DNA of 64,000 nt, taken from Liopterus haemorrhoidalis (lineage: Eukaryota; Arthropoda; Insecta; Coleoptera; Dytiscidae). Location of the stretch: NCBI GenBank assembly GCA_963971575.1, contig OZ020611.1, forward strand, positions 182,170,535 to 182,234,534, given 5' to 3'. Below the pieces are notes generated by a model, which saw only the letters and a program-made list of their open reading frames with translations, did not search any database and was not told the origin of the DNA. Below are positions 1 to 10,235 of the stretch, in pieces (position 1 is the stretch's first letter; every line of letters starts with the position of its first letter). A program made the translations under genes and the position numbers.

Positions 1-68
1 ACTTTCTTAGAATGAAGAAACGATTATTTTCTGTTTAGTGCAGTTTTCAAGAACATATCAGACAGCTC

Positions 69-233
69 TTAGTTTATATTAATATAAGCTAATAAAAACT
101 TGTTATTCCCTGCGTCCATAACCAGAGAATTTTGCAGAAATTTATACCATAATTTGGGACAGAGGTAGTAGTTTTTTAAGTTTCGCAATTGCGGGCTACG
201 TGTGTCCCATGGGACATGGGTTGAGCACCCCTG
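69..233. repeat. Fragment of a hAT-type element (one terminus)
   Basis: The segment ends at 233 with GGTTGAGCACCCCTG, the inverse of the CAGGGGTGCTCAACC type of terminus seen on many hAT elements. No partner terminus or matching 8-bp target duplication is visible to the left, so this looks like a truncated copy. The reading frame across it has no recognisable protein. Confidence 0.35.
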
Positions 234-308
234 AACTAATATACATATATTTATGCACCTCATTATTCTAAAAATATTTTTTGTATATAAATATTTTTGA
301 ATGTTTAG

Positions 309-441
309 AAATTATGGTCCGCCACCTCTTTACACCGCAACAGCGTCGGTAACGCAGTCCGAATTGCCTCCTGGAAGTCCCTCATCGGCCGCCGGCCCCC
401 TCAAACAGAATTACGCTCCTCCAAACGGCCATCTTATGTAA
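309..441 (+). CDS. Last coding exon of an unidentified gene (partial)
   Basis: A TTTAG acceptor at 304-308 is followed by one leftover base and then 43 codons, ending at TAA 439-441. The peptide is rich in Pro, Ser and Ala (it opens NYGPPPLYTATAS and ends APPNGHLM) and stands out from the AT-rich surroundings in base composition and codon use. An AATAAA lies 69 bases after the stop. This is what a terminal exon with a short 3' UTR should look like, with the rest of the gene to the left of the window. I do not recognise the protein family. It could instead be a chance open stretch, but the base composition, acceptor and poly(A) signal agree. Confidence 0.5.
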
Positions 442-1000
442 AATCTATGTAATTATTCAATTTATATATACAGCTTTTAAATTTTGTTATATTATTCAAT
501 TGTATATTTAATAAAATCGTAGTTGTTCTGATTTTATATTTTGTTTTTTATTTATATTCATTATTTTTTCCTTTTTTAAGTTTCGTAGGTATGATATTGA
601 GAACGGTCGTGGCTCATTTAGTTAGTGTGTGGACTACCGAGAGGCGGGCCAGGGTTAGTTCCCCGGTACCGACAAAAACACTTCACATTTTCCGACCGTT
701 TGTCCCTTGGAAGGCATCCGGCAACCACAGAGGTAAAAGCCCTATACTTCATTTTTTTAAAGAATGGAGTGTGGGCCAGATAGAAGCTATTTCGATCTTG
801 TTTTTAATTGGGCAAGAACGTGGAAAAGTTTACACTGTAGAAAAATTGATTTCTGTGTCAACTTATTCCATTTGTTTCTATTTATTTTAACCCAAATTTG
901 TAAACATAGGCGTACAAACTAAGTTTACTGTGGTATATGTTTAAATTATGTTAGAATATAAAAGCCAGTGAATAAATAGATTTGAAATTAATTTAGAATA
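442..1000. other. Intergenic stretch, no gene recognised
   Basis: Apart from the AATAAA at 510 this is AT-rich spacer. A 99-codon open frame at 591-890 has no recognisable domain and starts nowhere convincing, so I do not call it a gene. Confidence 0.4.
510..515 (+). terminator. Polyadenylation signal AATAAA
   Basis: An AATAAA hexamer sits 69 bases downstream of the stop of the terminal exon at 309-441. It is a likely cleavage and polyadenylation signal for that gene, judged by position only. Confidence 0.4.
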
Positions 1001-1350
1001 CAGACAATTCCGCTTAATTGGGCCACCGGTTAATTGGGGCAGCCGCTTATTTGGGCCAAATCTCAAAGAACAGAAACCAAACCAAGGAACCAACAGTAAA
1101 TTTACATGTTTAATTGGGACAACATTCCGCTTAATTGGGACAGTAAATTTAAGATCACATATTATGTTCTCAAGAAAAAATATGTACAAATAATTTAATA
1201 TGATGCGCTTCATATCTTTTTGATTCACAACATGAAAAAATATATTTAAAAAACTAGCAAATATCAATATAATTACACTAGTATCGCGCACTGTGAACTT
1301 TATTCCCAACACATTCATTCACGTATGACCCAGCGCAGTATCGAGGAAAA

Positions 1351-1937
1351 TTGGTTAATTACATATTAGAATCCATTGATGAAAATATATTAACAAGTTC
1401 CACAACAGCCAGAGAAATTAGTTCAAAAATTTCCCTTTTGCAAGCAATACAGTTTGTCGCTGACAGTTGGCGAGCTATAAGTACCACCACAATACAGAAC
1501 TGTTTTACCGTTTGCGGCTTAAAACCCTTGGAGATTCCCGAAATTTTAAGCAATGAAGAAAATGAGGATATGTTGCAAGTTCCTATTATTAACTATGAAG
1601 AATTTTCAACAATAGATAACAATTTACCTTGTTACGATGATAATGAAGATTATGAGGATTCAATTGTAGAAAACATTAAATCAAAACATGAAAAATTAGA
1701 CGAAGATGATGATGATGATGATCCACTTGTGCCTGTGACTAACCAGGAGGCAAAAAAATGTATGGCCGTGTTACAGCGTTATTTTATGCAGGAAGGAAAT
1801 GAAGGGAGCCCTACATTCGCACTGAATACCTGTGCTGATTTTGTAGATGTGAAATGCCTACACTTGACGCATTTTTGCATTGAATTAAATTGTATGTACC
1901 TATTTATTATTTTATTTTGGAATTTATTATTATTTTT
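1351..1937 (+). pseudogene. Tigger-type transposase, C-terminal remnant
   Basis: The frame carries the tail of a pogo/Tigger transposase: a helical stretch with FVADSWRAISTTTIQNCF and CGLKP, a long acidic linker with a run of Asp (about residues 120-127), and the terminal RYFMQEGN motif also found in the copy at 17.4 kb. The DDE catalytic core and the CENPB-type DNA-binding domain are missing. The frame is cut off at about residue 195 by the nested insertion, and the last residues of the open frame come from that insert. It cannot encode an active transposase. Confidence 0.75.
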
Positions 1938-2598
1938 ACTTGCCCGACCTTAGTATATAAGGGGCAAGTATTGTAATCGCGAAAATTTTCGATGTCGAGA
2001 TTTTGACGGATGACCACGTTTCATGGTGCAGGGAATCCAAAAAACCTATTTTCGAAGTTCCGTCCGTATGTGTGTCTGTGTGTATACACGATAACTCAAA
2101 AACGGTTTAACTTAAAGAGTTCGTTCTGGTACTAAATAATTCTCCTATTAAATGGGAAGAACCCTATTGTTTTTTATGAAAATCGGTTGACTAGAAATGG
2201 GAGTTTACTCCTGTCGATTTTAAGATTTTTGCGAATATTTAGCAACAGAAAAATATTTCGAAAAAATTTATTGAACAAAAGTTACTATAAATGCAATAAC
2301 TAATAACTTTTATTTGAGACGTTTTTTGATAAAACGAAAAATTTCGAAAAAATTTTGTAAAATTATTTAAAATTTTAGTCTCAATTTTTTCATACTTATA
2401 TGTAACGTTTCCATGGTCATAATAATTAATTCGTAACTAGTAAAGCAAGCCTTGGACAAAAATTTGTATAGAACATAATTTGATGTATTTTTGAAGATTT
2501 ATATAAATATTTAATTTTTTTTTTTAAATTTACATTTTTTTTTAAATATTTTTTTTTATAGGAGGGCAAGTCTAGCGGAGGTTTTCCTTCGCCACTGG
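1938..2598. mobile_element. Insertion nested in the Tigger element, class uncertain
   Basis: Comparison with the Tigger copy at 17.6 kb, which runs uninterrupted, fixes this 661-bp insert. It starts ACTTGCCCGACC and can fold at once (ACTTGCC... with ...GGCAAGT at 1963-1969). Near its right end GGGCAAGT recurs, then a short imperfect hairpin (GCGGAGG/CCTTCGC) and CTGG just before the target T. A 3' hairpin plus CTRR is the mark of a Helitron, but the 5' TC is not clean. No coding potential is seen. Confidence 0.55.
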
Positions 2599-2786
2599 TT
2601 TCTTAAAAGTTTATATTTTTTGGTTATATGTAATTTATAGTTTTGTCCAAGAGTTTATAAAATAAAATTATTGAAAGAAAAATATGCATTGTTTGATTTT
2701 ATATGAAATTCGCTTAATTGGGGCAGCTGCTTAATTGGGCCAAAATGTCTAAGTCTCGATGTGTCCCAATTAAGCGGAATCGACTG

Positions 2787-3215
2787 TTTATATATTAAGA
2801 GAAATATTTTAAAATGAAGTCGTCTGAAAATGAATTAATGTACGTACGCCTCTGGTACCAAACACAACAGTTGTTTTGCTCTCAACGATTGCCATATTAA
2901 TAATTTATGTTGTGTTATTGTGTCGATTATATATAAACTTGAAGTGAAGAAGAATCCATTGATGATTCGAACTGATTTCCAATATTATTTTATATATTTT
3001 TCTTAATTATTTTTTATAAGTTTTGTATAAATAATTTTGAATTACATTTTCAATTGTTATATTATTTTTTATATGTGATAGGTTTATATAAATAATATAT
3101 TATAATTAAATTTTAAATTATTTGAAAATAAGAAAATAGAATTATTGAACTTATTTTTAATTAATTTTAATTATTGAACTGTTCATTTATCTATATTTTA
3201 CAATTTATTTAGAAA
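2787..3215. other. AT-rich spacer, nothing recognised
   Basis: The stretch is very AT-rich with short runs of T and A. No open frame, inverted repeat or known repeat end is seen. Confidence 0.4.
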
Positions 3216-3410
3216 TTAAGAATAATGGACAGATTCCAGCATTTTAGACGAAAAACTATTATTGTTTTTGCGTAACTCATCCAAAATAAACACAAATACA
3301 CCCTCTGCTTCAAGCAATGTTGCGCCGCATCGGCCAAGTCTCTCAATACTAATTTTTAATGGCTGTAATGCCGTTACGTCGTTAATTACTAAATATCCCT
3401 TCTCCGAAAG
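3216..3410 (-). pseudogene. hAT/BED-type transposase fragment
   Basis: Read on the minus strand, about 65 residues resemble an internal part of BED-finger hAT transposases: GYLVINDVTALQPLK, then GATLLEAEGVFVFILDEL and a SSKMLES helix. The fragment has neither the BED finger nor the C-terminal dimerisation segment. Its 5' side runs into an imperfect GGGATTCCCGGG palindrome (3416-3460) and then a mariner end. The assignment rests on motif memory only. Confidence 0.45.
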
Positions 3411-3485
3411 AAGCGGGATTCCCGGGAAAACGTCGGGAATCCCGCTTTTTTCATACGGTTTCCCGGGAAAACGGAACTGTTTAAG

Positions 3486-3635
3486 AAGTTCTAGTTTGAA
3501 CGCATGCAAAAGTGTATAAATCTTAAAGGCGAATATTTTGAAAAGCAATAAAATAGTTTCCAAAAAATAAGCAACAGTGTTCCAAAAAAAAAAGTTCTTT
3601 CTTAGGTTTTGTAGAAACTTAAAAGGTAGCCCTCG
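3486..3635 (+). mobile_element. mariner 3' end fragment
   Basis: From TTTGAACGCATGC onward this matches the last 130-150 bp of the full mariner at 51505-53116, including the terminal inverted repeat that ends GGTAGCCCTCG before TA. Only the end of the transposase tail and the 3' UTR are present. Confidence 0.75.
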
Positions 3636-3654
3636 TAGAGAACAATAATATCTC

Positions 3655-3842
3655 ACAACGACCGTGGAATAATTATTCCTTCACTGGTGAAGGAATGAAT
3701 TACACGCAAAATACATAAGAATATAAGTGCTTTAGAATAACATTCCAACTATTGTGTTAGAATATTAACTTTCTGTAGGCAAAATTAGTTTTATTTTAAT
3801 TCTGTATTGGTCGTGGAGAAAATAAATTCGACATGATGATCC
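3655..3842 (+). repeat. Dispersed repeat, second copy at about 63205-63385
   Basis: Both copies share GGAATGAA, the stretch CATAAGA..ATAAGTGCTTTAGAATAACATTCCAACT, and TGGTCGTGGAGAAA, in the same order and orientation. No ends or target duplication could be fixed. Confidence 0.6.
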
Positions 3843-3849
3843 CAGATTG

Positions 3850-4071
3850 ATGATTCCATTTTCTAGTGTTAAGGAAATTCAATTACAAGAAGAATTGATT
3901 GAATTAAAAACGAGAGAAGAGCTAAAACTCAAACTTTTAAGATCTGGTTCCGTTATTTACAGTTGCAGCACCAAATTATTAAGTCTTTTGACGATTACAA
4001 ATATTTTGACGCAAAAGAGAATCCTACAACAAATAACTGAATACAAGAGACGATTTAAGGATCGTACTTAA
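3850..4071 (+). pseudogene. Short open frame, possibly a hAT-type transposase tail
   Basis: The 73-codon frame includes IQLQEELIELKTREELKLKL, a helix pattern like the one before the dimerisation segment in BED-type hAT proteins, and then degenerates. It lies 440 bp from another hAT fragment but on the other strand. The family call is weak and it may be a chance frame. Confidence 0.25.
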
Positions 4072-4769
4072 TATTATTGAGCCGAATATGGAAACTATTG
4101 TCTCATAACATTAGGCACATTTTTCACGTAATTATTGATTTATATTAATTAATCAAGTGCATTCAGATGCTTAAGATTCTTCTGTACAGTTATGTTTATT
4201 TATAAAATAAAAGCGTCAATTAAAAAAAATCAATGTATCATTTTTTGTTGACTTTATGGGGGAAGGAGTGATAAAATATATGCTATATAAGGATGCGATA
4301 TTTTTAAAAAGTTGGAGAAACACTGCCTTATAGTCACTTATGTGTGTCTACATATGTAGAAGACCAAACAGACTGGACGTAGAGAGTTGAAATTTGGTAT
4401 GTATATACATAACCGCAACAAGAATTTTTGACGAGATTATATAGTCCAGTAACCTTGTCATGATTATAGGGCGAAAGTTGTATCAAGTAGGGGTAGTAAG
4501 TTTAATTTTTTTTTTTTCTTGTATGGGATGTGCCTTAGATGCAAAATCCAAGTTTTCGACCTCGGCAGCCCTCCGGAATATCTCAAAAACTGCTAAATTT
4601 TCGCACTTTTTTCGGTTTTTTCCCATTTTGACCGTACGTTTTAGACAAACACCATTCTATGCATTAAAATTAGAACTAGATTAAATTTTCTACAATTTGA
4701 GACCAGAATGGGCCAGAATGGGTGGGTAGTTTCCGAGATACAGCTTTTCAAATTTTGAAAAAATCTCCA
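4072..4769. other. Non-coding spacer with repeat-like sequence
   Basis: Around 4375-4400 it contains GAGAGTTGAAATTTGGTATG, a motif shared with the 1.1-kb repeats at 21.5, 34.7 and 60.5 kb. No gene is seen. Confidence 0.4.
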
Positions 4770-5139
4770 AACTTGAAAATTTTATGCTAATTTTCATGTT
4801 TCATCATATACAATTTCTTTATATCTTCAATAACCTGTCTAACATGAGTCCGGGAAGTAAACATTTATTCAATTTAACATTTTGAAGGAGGGGGAAGGGT
4901 GGGATGGGTGGAGGGAAGTTACTGTTCACCGTTTTCTTCATCGTCCTCAATCGCCTGAAATGAAAAATTATATATTCAATATCCCAAGGTAAAACCTTGT
5001 CATGAAGTCTTAATATAAATACAACGCACATGAAAGTTGGTAAGCATTAATAAATAGAAGTAATGGTATCTATAACATGTGGGTAAGTATTAATTATTAT
5101 AAATAATGGTAACTTTCAACAACAATACGAGTGTAACTA
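4770..5139 (+). repeat. Left arm of long inverted repeat
   Basis: Inverted match to 7934-8244 plus 8976-9045. Shared blocks include AACAACAATACGAGTGTAAC, a run of Cys-free purine-rich DNA (GGAGGGGGAAGGG) and CATCATATACAATT. Similarity stops abruptly at GTAACTATA at the inner edge. Confidence 0.85.
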
Positions 5140-5249
5140 TACAAAGTAGCTGCGCGACTGGTTTTTGAAGTATCCTCCATTTCGTAAAACGGATGTGATT
5201 ATGTCCTTAGGTAGTAAGACTTGTAGGAGAGAAAGGGGTCAATTGTCAT

Positions 5250-7937
5250 ATGACCAGAGATATTGGGAAGAAAGCAATGTTGAAGGTTGTAGGAGAAAAC
5301 TTCCAAAACGTCAAATTCGAGCGTAAAACCAAAGTTGTGTTTCTTTCCTCTACTGTTCGTACTATAACTGTTGGCAACAGACAAGTGTCTGTCGACCCAC
5401 ACACACTGTTTCACAGGATAAGCGTTATGAAACAGTCGGATGAAGAATTGAAGAACTACTTCACATACAAGCTTTCACCAATCCCGATGTTTCTATTCAC
5501 TCAAGAGGGAATGAGGAAGGGCAATAAATCCTTTTTCTAGGCAGCGTTTAAACCTGTCAATATTGATGAATCACAAGGAAAAAGTAAATTTGTGGTTGTA
5601 GATGGTGGTCATCTCCTTCACAAGGTGGTGTGGCCCAAGCACTCCTCGTTTGACCTCATAGCTGCCCGATATGTAAAATATCTAGAGACACGGCACGGTC
5701 AGAACGTAGCTGTAGTGTTCGATAGTTACTCTACAGCAGTGTTTCTCAACCTTTTCGGTCATGGGACCCCCCGAAGTAATGTAATATTTGTCTGCGGCCC
5801 CCCTGTATATTATATATACAGGGGGGGGGCGGGGTGAGCCATGATGTCAGCGTTTATATTGTGCCTGTGTCATATTTTAAACGCTTAAAACAGGATTATA
5901 TTATTTTATAAAAATACTCAAAAAACTTCGAAATAAAAGCAAGCTCGACACAAAAACACTTATAAACAAAGCAATGAAAAAATATGGCTTTTAAAAGTTC
6001 AGTAGCTCTAATTTTCATCAACAGACGGCACAAGTTAGTTTGCATCTGTAAGTTTTATAAAATGATAAATAGAATTGGTGTTAAATTAGTGTTTTATTTG
6101 GGTTCGGTCGACATAAAAAAGCACAGTTTGCCAAATATTTAAAATTATTTTATTCCTGTTTGCCGACTAGTTTTGGTTACATTCTGAACCATTCTCAAAG
6201 CTTGCAAACTATTATGTAAAAATCCAAAAAACATAACTGAAACTCTCTAAAATAAAGCTGAATTACAGGATATCAAGGACAACTTTGTTTTTTTTTATTT
6301 TATTTTTAATAGAGCTTTTGAAAAGAAACAGATATTACTTAAACATTCTTTTAATAGTTTTTATGGTTGACGAAAAACTGTATTCCCCATAATGACTTGA
6401 AAGTAAAGTATTTTTATTTACAAGTATTCAAAGTGGCTTCTATTTTGATTTAAACACTTTCGCATCTTTACTCTTCAGTTATCTGTAGCTCGATACATAA
6501 TAATAAAAAAATGAATAATAATAATAAATATAGCACTTTCAAGTCGTAACTACTTGAAAGTACTTGAAGTACCTCCACGCGAACTATTATCACATACACT
6601 TAATTTGACTTTGATATAGTTTAAAATGAATTGTCAAAATAAGAATAATTTATTTTATTTATGTTATAGAAGATATATTTTTATGAATATAAATGTAATA
6701 GGTATATTTATGAATTTAACACATTTTGAGCAAAATTGATCTCATTTCTATTATATTTTCATGTTTCGATCTTATATGACTTCGCGGCCCCCCTACGAAG
6801 CTTTCACGACCCCCCAGGGGGCCGCGGCCCCCCGGTTGAGAAACGCTGCTCTACAGAGCTTGACAAAAAGAGCACGAAGTGCTTTGAACGTAATCACCGA
6901 GCTCAGGCACATTCTTCTCCTGAGGTGATATTTGAGGAAACAACCACTACTAATGTTTCCCCAGAATTTTTTTTATTCAATGATAAAAACAAATTAAGAT
7001 TCATCCAAGTTCTGAAGGTGAAATTTGAAGCCAAAAGCATTGAGGTCTTTCAGGCTGAAGAAGATACTGACACGCTAATCATCACTACAGCTATGAAAGG
7101 CCTGATTTTCAGGTTGTGGTTATTGCAGGAGAGGACGTAGACTTGTTGGTAATCCTCACCGGTCTCAGATGTCCCATAAAAGGTTCCATATACGTTCAGA
7201 AGTGTAGAAGAGGCAAGACACCAGATGTCTTCTACTCAACCATCTCAACATCTACAGACAGTCAGCTCATCACTTTCACTCATGCCTTCAGTGGCTGTGA
7301 TTCCACCTCGTGCTTTTTCGGCCACGGAAAACTCAAGTTGCTTCAAATACTACAGAAGCATGTAGACCTTAAAGAGAAAGCTGCAGTTTTTTCTAATCCA
7401 GCTGCGACACCTGCCCAAGTAGCTGAAGCCATGGAGAAAATCCTCATTGAACTATATGGTGGAGAAAGGTCCAGTCAAACCCTAAACGACCTGCGCTACA
7501 AGCTCTTCACAAAGGCTGCAGTCAAGAGCAGTTTCAACCTGGCCAGACTTCCTCTCACGCAAGATGCTGCAAAGCTACATCCGTTTCGCACATACTACCA
7601 GGTGCAGCAGTGGCTGGGCTACAAGAAGAATCCGCTGGAATGAGGATGGGTTGCTACAGCCCGAGGCCTTTATCCAAAGATGATGTCGAGGGAAGTAGCC
7701 GCCTCAAACCTGCTGAACATGATTTTCTGCAGTTGCAAGAAGGGATGCAGGAAAGCAGGTTTGAAATGTTCCGTTGTCTGCGGGACCTGCAATGGCCAGT
7801 CCTGCGAAAACCTACCGGAAATGAAAATAGACGTCGACGACAACACTCTCGACTTGGCCGACCTCGACGACGACGAGTTGGATAGGCTACTCGACGATAT
7901 TGATATTGAAGATGTCGGGGAACAACATCAGGTATAG
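5250..7937 (+). pseudogene. PIN/FEN-like nuclease-fold protein with Cys-rich tail, broken
   Basis: Read across its breaks the gene shows, in order, VVVDGGHLLH (5592-), VVFDSYS (about 5715), AEEDTDTLI (about 7055), VVIAGEDVDLLVIL (7116-), SGCDSTS followed by GHGK (about 7290), a Cys cluster CSCKKGCRKAGLKC (about 7730) and an acidic Asp-rich tail. The acidic residues and the GCD...G.GK step resemble the metal-binding layout of FEN1/XPG and PIN nucleases; this is my inference from spacing. It also resembles a large group of unnamed insect proteins I recall. Lesions: TAG at 5538-5540, a hAT-type insertion at 5737-6848 (removing it with one target copy restores the frame), a frameshift near 7100, and TGA at 7641-7643. 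The real N-terminus is unknown. Confidence 0.65.
5737..6848. mobile_element. hAT-type non-autonomous element
   Basis: Ends are CAGTGTTTCTCAACC and GGTTGAGAAACGCTG, a 15-bp inverted repeat with one mismatch. It is flanked by a perfect 8-bp duplication CTCTACAG at 5729-5736 and 6849-6856. No transposase is seen in the 1112 bp. It interrupts the PIN/FEN-like gene. Confidence 0.9.
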
Positions 7938-8493
7938 TTACACTCGTATTGTTGTTGAAAGTTACCATTATTTATAATAATTAATACTTACCCACATGTT
8001 ATAGATACCATTACTTCTATTTATTAATGCTAACCAACTTTCATGTGCGTTGTACTTATATTAGGACTTCATGACAAGGTTTTACCTTGGGATATTGAAT
8101 ATATAATTTTTCATTTCAAGCGATTAAGGACGATGAAGAAAACGGCGAACAGTGACTTCCCTCCACCCATACCACCCTTACCCCTCTACCTCCACCTCCT
8201 TCAAAATGTTAAATTGAATAAATGTTTACTTCACTGTCATGTTAAGCGGTGCTCACACTATGCCGCAGTTTGCCAGTTGGCAAGGCCATTTGGCAATGCC
8301 AGAAGTAATGTAGACGTGACCGTTCACACATGCCATCGTGCCAGCGGCATGCCAACAAGAATCGCTCGAGTGTCGGTCTCCTTCAAAGAAAGCCGATAAG
8401 AACGGAGAGTGGGGACGTGCCAACTGGCATCACGTGGCTTTAGGCTTAAATTAAGGTTGTGATTCAGACGCCGATAAGCAACGTTGTTTATAG

Positions 8494-8697
8494 ATGGAGT
8501 GGACAAACAAAAAAGTGCTTAATTTGATCGATTTATACCGGGATCGTCCTGTTTTGTGGGACTGTCTTTTAAAGGACTATAAAGACAGGAATAAGAGATG
8601 TGACGCTCTATTGGAAATTGCGGTTAGTTTTGGAGTACAAAAAAAGAAATTGATAGAAAAATCAAGAACCGGGTGTGTATTTTTTCGCGCGAAATAA
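8494..8697 (+). pseudogene. MADF-domain protein of Harbinger element, truncated
   Basis: The frame begins MEWTNKKVLNLIDLYRDRP, then LWDCLLKDYKDRNKRCDALL and EIAVSFGV. This is the three-helix MADF (Myb/SANT-like) pattern in which spaced Trp and aromatic residues pack the core. PIF/Harbinger elements carry such a DNA-binding helper protein next to the transposase. Only the N-terminal 55-60 residues are present; the frame then runs into unrelated residues and stops at 8697, at the point of the internal deletion. Confidence 0.75.
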
Positions 8698-8731
8698 AAA
8701 AAGAAAGAGAAGGTAATAAGTCCGGTGCGTG

Positions 8732-8852
8732 ATCTACTTTGAAGACTTGGACGTACCCAAAACCGTCGTTTGCGCCGTTTGCGTATTTTTTCTTCACTAT
8801 CAAGTATGATAACAGCAGCTGAAGCAATTAGTAAATCTTCCTCGGTGAACAT
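8732..8852 (-). pseudogene. Harbinger transposase, N-terminal remnant
   Basis: About 40 residues on the minus strand, MFTEEDLLIASAAVIIL then KRRKRRFWVRPSLQ, match the usual start of Harbinger transposases (an alanine-rich helix followed by a basic RRFWV.P motif). The DDE nuclease core is absent. It converges on the MADF remnant, as the two genes do in complete Harbinger elements. Confidence 0.65.
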
Positions 8853-9103
8853 TGTGCGACTAAACTAAATGCCAACACAGATGTGGACGTTTATACAGCC
8901 ACTGGCTTTGCCAGTTGGCCTTGCCAGCTGGCCTTGCCAACTGGCAAACAGCGGCATAGTGGGGATGCGCCTTTAGACAGGTTATTGAAGATATAAAGAC
9001 AATTGTATATGATGAAAAATGAAAATTAGCATAAAATTTTCAAGGTTTTTTAATTTTTTAAGGTTTCCTCTGTTAAACATTGCAATCCGGAATGTTTTGT
9101 TAA

Positions 9104-10231
9104 GGCGGCGCACAACCCTATAGTTCTCAATAGTTTCTTATACAAAACTAATAATTGGAAATAAAATTAATAACAATCTATACATCAAAATTTGCAGCAA
9201 ATTTTTATCTATCTAATACGATGTTTTTAACTGTAGAAAAAACTGTTATGTAATTGTAAATAAGCATATTGCATTATAGATGCCATCTTGTAAACCAATC
9301 GACGCATATTTGAGTACGATACGGCAAATTGTAACTAAAGCTTAATTTTACAAATATGTTAGTATAGTGCGTTCAAAGGTGAGTTTGCAGTATAGCTCTT
9401 ATGGCAAATGGGAGCGGTGTTGCCAAATGTTGTAAAAGTGTCAATTGTGTCAATTATAATAATATGAAAAAACGATGATTTATAAAATCAACTCTTATAA
9501 AACTCAAAATAACATTCAACAAAAACAATCCATTTGTAGAGATTTTGTAGCCATTTGTAGAATACTGCGTCTTCACAGATAAGCGCGTTTTAGAGCTGGC
9601 AACGTCGACAAGCAAGAAAAGGATAGCGTCATTGTGTAAACCCATTAGAGAGTATGAAAAAGAACTACTCCATATGCCCTGTACTGCAAACTCACCTTTG
9701 AACGCACTATAGCTATTTTGCTCTATTGTGAAAACTACTTATAGTTATTGTACTTGGTAGTCTATTTTTGCCGGCATCTTGAATCTGCCGCGGTTTTGAA
9801 AATAGGTGTTACGGGTAAAAATGATTTAATTTTCGTATAGAATACGTGTACCAAGTGGCATTCCATTATCAAGTATAATATTTTTCGACGAAGGCTCTAA
9901 ACTGTAAGTAATCTTGTCGAAAAAAATGTTGACGTATTATTTGAACATTTGTACACAAAACTATATAAATATAATAGTTATTCGAAACCCACATAGTTTT
10001 AAAAAATTACAGAACAATATCGCTGATGTCTATTTTTAAGTTATTGAGCGATAATATTTTTACAATAAATGTTTCTACAATTAAAAATATCTTATTAGAT
10101 AGATAAAAATACGGTGCAAAATTTGATGTATAGATTGATACCAAAATTTGATGTATAGATTGATTTCAATTTTATTTCAGATTGTTAGTTTTGTATAAGA
10201 TACTAGTAACCTCTGGGAGTTATACGCAGCC
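9104..10231. mobile_element. TTAA-flanked inverted-repeat element, non-coding
   Basis: About 140 bp at each end are inverted copies (starting GGCGGCGCACAACCC on the left, and GGCTGCGTATAACTCC on the inverse of the right). TTAA flanks both ends (9100-9103, 10232-10235), which fits piggyBac-type target use, although the tip lacks the usual CCC. A smaller MITE is nested at 9365-9709. No protein is encoded. Confidence 0.7.
9365..9709. mobile_element. MITE with TA duplication, family 1, copy 1
   Basis: Ends TAGTGCGTTCAAAGGTGAG and its inverse are flanked by TA. The 345-bp body matches 61799-62128, so these are two full copies of one family. A further partial copy at 12578-12690 shares host flank as well and is therefore a duplicated segment, not a separate insertion. 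Confidence 0.85.
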
Positions 10232-10235
10232 TTAA

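Larger units (their letters stand above)
1001..2786 (+). mobile_element. pogo/Tigger-family DNA transposon, internally deleted
   Basis: The left end begins CAGACAATTCCGCTTAATTG and the right end is the inverse of CAGTCGATTCCGCTTAATTG, an inverted repeat of the Tigger/pogo type. Between them is a remnant of the transposase C-terminal part and, at 1938-2598, a nested insertion that the second copy at 17242-17826 lacks. TA precedes the left end; the right flank reads TT, so the TA duplication is mutated on that side. Confidence 0.85.
8245..8972. mobile_element. PIF/Harbinger deletion derivative
   Basis: The left end, AGCGGTGCTCACACTATGCC, and the inverse of the right end, AGGCGCATCCCCACTATGCC, match over the inner part. 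The insertion is flanked by TTA (8242-8244 and 8973-8975), and the uninterrupted site is seen in the left arm at about 4838. Subterminal GCCAGTTGGC repeats lie at both ends. It keeps remnants of both Harbinger genes: a MADF-domain protein on + and the start of the transposase on -. Confidence 0.9.
4770..9045 (+). mobile_element. Long-inverted-repeat element carrying a PIN/FEN-like gene
   Basis: Two arms of about 370-380 bp, 4770-5139 and 7934-9045 (the latter enlarged by a 728-bp insert), are inverted copies of each other. Between them is essentially one gene, 5250-7937, whose stop codon falls at the inner edge of the right arm. The outer edges were judged by where similarity ends (around 4770 and 9045), and I could not find a target duplication. 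No transposase of a known superfamily is visible inside, so either the PIN/FEN-like protein is the mobilising enzyme or this is a non-autonomous element or palindromic duplication holding that gene. Confidence 0.6.
7934..9045 (-). repeat. Right arm of long inverted repeat (interrupted)
   Basis: Inverse of the left arm at 4770-5139, split by the Harbinger-type insertion at 8245-8972. It begins three bases before the end of the PIN/FEN-like gene's stop codon, so gene and arm abut exactly. Confidence 0.85.

Noticed and set aside
591..890. 99-codon open frame on the plus strand
   Set aside because: No domain, no likely promoter, and composition close to the background; likely chance.
7654..7968. 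104-codon Arg-rich minus-strand frame
   Set aside because: It is the shadow of the Asp-rich tail of the PIN/FEN-like gene on the other strand.
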